From: Oscillospiraceae bacterium UBA6370
Lineage (GTDB): Bacteria > Bacillota > Clostridia > Oscillospirales > Oscillospiraceae
DNA length: 7,911 nt
Assembly: GCA_002437735.1 (NCBI GenBank)
Contig: DJRC01000006.1
Coordinates: 1-7,911 of the forward strand
Direction of reading: 5' to 3'
Both the position numbers and the translations under genes were made by a program. The notes under the pieces were generated by a model. The model saw only the letters and a list, made by a program, of their open reading frames with translations, had not been told where the DNA came from and ran no database searches. Shown one piece after another: positions 5,798 through 7,911 of this stretch. Within the stretch, counting starts at the first letter, position 1; every line of letters starts with the position of its first letter.

Positions 5798-7102
5798 TCA
5801 ATGCTTCGGCACCAGCTTGTCCTTGCCGCCCATGTAGGGACGCAGGACCTCGGGAATGAGCACGCTGCCGTCGGATTGCAAATTGTTCTCCAGGAACGCG
5901 ATGAGCATACGCGGCGGCGCGACCACGGTGTTGTTGAGCGTATGGGGCAGATACAACTTGCCGTCCGCGCCCTTGACGCGGATCTTGAGCCGCCGCGCCT
6001 GCGCGTCGCCGAGGTTGGAGCAGGAGCACACCTCGAAATATTTCTGCTGGCGCGGAGACCACGCCTCGATGTCGCAGCTCTTGACCTTCAGATCGGCGAG
6101 GTCACCGGAGCAGCACTCGAGCTGGCGCACGGGAATGTCCATGCTGCGGAACAGCTCCACGCTCCACTTCCACATCTGCTCGTACCACTTCATGCTGTCC
6201 TCGCTCTTGCAGACCACGATCATTTCCTGCTTTTCAAACTGGTGGATGCGGTACACGCCGCGCTCCTCGATGCCGTGGGAGCCCTTCTCCTTGCGGAAGC
6301 AGGGGGAGTAGGAGGTCAGCGTCTGCGGCAGGCTCTCCTCGGGCAGGATCTCGCCGATGAAGCGGCCGACCATCGAATGCTCGCTCGTGCCGATCAGATA
6401 GAGGTCCTCGCCCTCGATCTTGTACATCATCGCGTCCATGTCGGTCTGGCTCATCACGCCCTCGACCACATTGCCGTGGATCATGAACGGCGGGATGCAG
6501 AAGGTAAAGCCCTTGTCGATCATAAAGTCACGCGCGTAGGCGAGCACGCCCTCGTGCAGCCGCGCGATGTCGCCGAGCAGGTAGTAGAAGCCCGCGCCGG
6601 ACACGCGGCCTGCGGCGTCCATGTCCACGCCGTCAAAGCGCTCCATGATCTCGGTGTGGTAGGGAATTTCAAAATCCGGCGTCTTCGGCTCGCCGAAGCG
6701 CTGCACCTCGACGTTATAGCTGTCGTCCGGACCGATGGGCACGCTGGGGTCGATGATGTTCGGGATCTGCAGCATATCCTGGTGCAGCTTCTCCTCGTAC
6801 TCGACCTCCAGCTTTTCCAGCTCTGCCAGACGCTCCGCGTCGGCCTTGACCTTGGCCTTGATGGCCTCAGCCTCTTCGAGCTTGCTCGGGTCCTTCTTGG
6901 CCTGCCCCATCAGCATACCGACCTGCTTGCTCAGCGCGTTGCGCTGCGCGCGCAGCTCGCTCGCCTCGGTGATGGCGGCGCGCTTCTTTTCATCCAGCTC
7001 CAGCACCTCGTCCACGAGGGGGAGCTTGGCGTCTTGAAACTTTTTCTTGATATTTTCCCGCACAAGCTCGGGGTTTTCACGAATAAATCGAATATCCAGC
7101 AT
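5798..7102 (-). CDS. serS: Seryl-tRNA synthetase
   Basis: This class II synthetase charges tRNA-Ser (and tRNA-Sec where present) with serine. The 434-aa protein has the N-terminal start typical of SerRS (MLDIRFIRENPELV) and a long helical hairpin arm (about 30-110) that grips the tRNA variable arm. The catalytic domain has LIGTSEHSMVGRF (236-248) for serine recognition, motif 2 from CFRKEKGSHG to RIHQFEKQEM (268-294, with R270), SCSNLGDAQARRLKIR (360-375), and motif 3 HTLNNTVVAPPRMLIAFLEN (387-406, with R398). It ends IPEVLRPYMGG. GTSEH, the CSGDLADLKVKSCDIEAW stretch (331-348) and HTLNNT are closer to archaeal-style SerRS than to the TAEVPL and TLNGSGLA of E. coli-like enzymes, but all essential elements are present. 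The ATG is preceded by GAGGT about 8 bases away. A 67-bp gap separates it from the coiled-coil gene upstream. Confidence 0.97.
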   Translation of the reverse strand: MLDIRFIRENPELVRENIKKKFQDAKLPLVDEVLELDEKKRAAITEASELRAQRNALSKQVGMLMGQAKKDPSKLEEAEAIKAKVKADAERLAELEKLEVEYEEKLHQDMLQIPNIIDPSVPIGPDDSYNVEVQRFGEPKTPDFEIPYHTEIMERFDGVDMDAAGRVSGAGFYYLLGDIARLHEGVLAYARDFMIDKGFTFCIPPFMIHGNVVEGVMSQTDMDAMMYKIEGEDLYLIGTSEHSMVGRFIGEILPEESLPQTLTSYSPCFRKEKGSHGIEERGVYRIHQFEKQEMIVVCKSEDSMKWYEQMWKWSVELFRSMDIPVRQLECCSGDLADLKVKSCDIEAWSPRQQKYFEVCSCSNLGDAQARRLKIRVKGADGKLYLPHTLNNTVVAPPRMLIAFLENNLQSDGSVLIPEVLRPYMGGKDKLVPKH

Positions 7103-7169
7103 GATTTTCTACCTCGCTATCATAATGTCGTATGAAAGGGTGCGTATACCGGTGAAGTGAGCCTTACTG

Positions 7170-7568
7170 TCAGGGCGCGGCGCTCTCCTCACCGGCGAGC
7201 TCCTCGTAGAGCGCACGGTACTTTTCTGCCTCTTCCTGTGCCGCGCTCAGCGCGTCCTCGGTCTCGGCGAGCGTCTGCTCCAGCTCCTCGACCTGCGTTT
7301 CCAGCGCCTTGACCTCGTCCTCCAGCTTGGCGTTCTGCTCGAGCGTAGACTGCATCATGCTTGTGCTGCCCTTGAGCTGGTCGATGACCTGCTGGTTCGA
7401 GCGGTGGTTCGCTAAAAACGACCACAGGATAAGAATAAAGGCGACGGTGAACAGCACGGCGATGTAGGCGTAAACGCGCTTCTGCCGTTCCTTTTCGCTG
7501 GTCGGCTTTTCGGGGACTGCGGGCTTCGGGTTCTCCGGCGGCGGTGCTTCGTGAATGAAATCGGTCAC
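7170..7568 (-). CDS. Single-pass membrane protein with extracytoplasmic coiled coil, function unknown
   Basis: I do not recognise a family. The 132-aa protein has a proline-rich, charged N-terminus (1-31, with PPPENPKP and KERQKR), one hydrophobic helix (about 32-53, VYAYIAVLFTVAFILILWSFLA), and a long C-terminal coiled coil (about 58-124) rich in E, L and A. Positive charges before the helix predict N-in topology, so the coiled coil would lie outside the membrane, as in FtsL/FtsB/DivIC-type division proteins; this is resemblance in layout only. The start is GTG (7566-7568), overlapping the parB stop in GTGA, with GGAGG nine bases upstream inside parB. In other Clostridia this slot after parB often holds a DUF4446 protein, also membrane-anchored, but the conserved globular part of DUF4446 is not seen here. 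Coupling to parB suggests a link to segregation or division; unproven. Confidence 0.8.
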   Translation of the reverse strand: MTDFIHEAPPPENPKPAVPEKPTSEKERQKRVYAYIAVLFTVAFILILWSFLANHRSNQQVIDQLKGSTSMMQSTLEQNAKLEDEVKALETQVEELEQTLAETEDALSAAQEEAEKYRALYEELAGEESAAP

Positions 7569-7911
7569 TTTTTGGTTCCTCCGTTTTTGCGCTGCTGCAG
7601 GGTGCCGAGCGCGTCGAGCAGGTCGTTCAGGTCATCCATGTCGTAATAGTCCAGCTCGATGCGGCCCTTCTTGCGGCCTGCCACGATCTTCACGCCGCGG
7701 CCGAGCGACTGGGCAAGCTCCTCCTCCGCGATGTGGGCGTGCAGCCTGTGCGTGATCTCCTCAATGGACGGCTCTCGCTCCTTCTTTTCCGTCGTCAGAC
7801 GCTTGACGAGAGTCTCGGTCTGGCGGACGCTCAGCCCCTGCGCCATAACGGTCTCCGCGGCCTCACGCTGTCGGACGGCGGGGAGGGGGAGCAGTGCGCG
7901 GGCGTGGCCTG
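7565..7911 (-). CDS. parB: Chromosome partitioning protein ParB (Spo0J family), C-terminal part, cut by the window edge
   Basis: ParB is a CTPase clamp that loads at parS sites near the origin and works with ParA/SMC in chromosome segregation. The open frame runs past an internal ATG at 7846 to the window edge. The extra 21 codons encode GHARALLPLP followed by a short helix, the conserved GHARALL segment of the ParB DNA-binding domain, so the ATG is not the start. Then come GLSVRQTETLVKRL, as in Spo0J (LNVRQLEQLI), a charged linker, and the C-terminal dimerisation domain (roughly the last 60 residues: AEEELAQSLGRGVKIV...KKGRIELDYYDMDDLNDLLDAL). The CTP-binding N-terminal domain lies outside the window. 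Noc is a close paralogue and cannot be fully excluded from this part alone. The stop overlaps the next gene by four bases. Confidence 0.92.
   Translation of the reverse strand, partial: GHARALLPLPAVRQREAAETVMAQGLSVRQTETLVKRLTTEKKEREPSIEEITHRLHAHIAEEELAQSLGRGVKIVAGRKKGRIELDYYDMDDLNDLLDALGTLQQRKNGGTKK
7566..7582 (-). promoter_or_regulatory. Shine-Dalgarno and GTG start of the coiled-coil gene inside the parB end
   Basis: GGAGG (7582-7578 on the minus strand) within the last parB codons is followed by a 9-base spacer and GTG, which overlaps the parB TGA. This decides the non-ATG start and indicates translational coupling to parB. Confidence 0.78.

Noticed and set aside
4888..5859. Plus-strand open frame of 323 codons spanning rsmG, mscL and the gap
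   Set aside because: It crosses two well-supported minus-strand genes and their GTGA junction. The Ser-rich stretch is the complement of the MscL acidic linker.
7119..7124. TATGAT as a -10 element for serS
   Set aside because: There is no acceptable -35 at 16-18 bases, and the start would fall at or past the serS ribosome-binding site.
5801..7135. 444-codon plus-strand open frame opposite serS
   Set aside because: It shows the same antisense shadow pattern, with repetitive H/L/V/D/A composition and no motifs, while serS is fully supported on the minus strand.
7844..7846. ATG as the start of a 93-aa gene
   Set aside because: The frame continues upstream to the window edge and encodes the conserved GHARALL segment of ParB, so the ATG is internal.
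1..7911. parS sites near parB
   Set aside because: I looked for the TGTTTCACGTGAAACA-type palindrome and saw no close match; sites may lie outside the window.

Overview
The window is GC-rich, gene-dense bacterial chromosome with AT-rich intergenic gaps. Its gene set suggests a Gram-positive Bacillota, most likely a GC-rich member of class Clostridia of the Oscillospiraceae type. The signs are an LtaS-type sulfatase, a ParB-serS neighbourhood, a MinD-like ATPase next to a methylglyoxal-synthase-family gene (a pairing known from clostridial min-rodA-mgsA clusters), and AGGAG ribosome-binding sites. The family-level placement is inference from protein style and gene order, not from a marker gene.

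Layout. One gene on the + strand enters from the left edge: the C-terminal part of an LtaS/alkaline-phosphatase-superfamily membrane sulfatase (1-1410). It converges on a long minus-strand run, and the two meet at a strong terminator zone (1421-1491). Reading the minus strand from the right edge, the order is parB (C-terminal part, cut by the window edge), a small membrane-anchored coiled-coil protein, serS, mscL, rsmG, a MinD-like ATPase, a methylglyoxal-synthase-fold protein, and aspS. Every gap in this run is under 80 bp. Two junctions (parB/coiled-coil and mscL/rsmG) are 4-base GTGA overlaps, each with a good Shine-Dalgarno, so translation is probably coupled. No clear minus-strand terminator interrupts the run until after aspS.

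How the genes relate. Most are housekeeping: chromosome segregation (ParB), two class II aminoacyl-tRNA synthetases, an osmotic emergency valve (MscL) and a 16S rRNA methyltransferase (RsmG). parB and rsmG suggest the origin-proximal part of the chromosome, but the usual rsmG-parA-parB order is broken, with serS and mscL lying between. The most unusual part is 3359-4564. There a MinD-like ATPase that stops before the usual C-terminal membrane-targeting helix sits beside an MgsA-fold protein that has lost its catalytic aspartate and several phosphate-binding residues. Together they look like a repurposed remnant of the clostridial min/mgsA cluster. The coiled-coil membrane protein coupled to parB is a second, less certain, point of interest.

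No tRNA, rRNA, CRISPR array, transposase, attachment site or parS site was recognised. No stretch over 300 bases lacks a gene.
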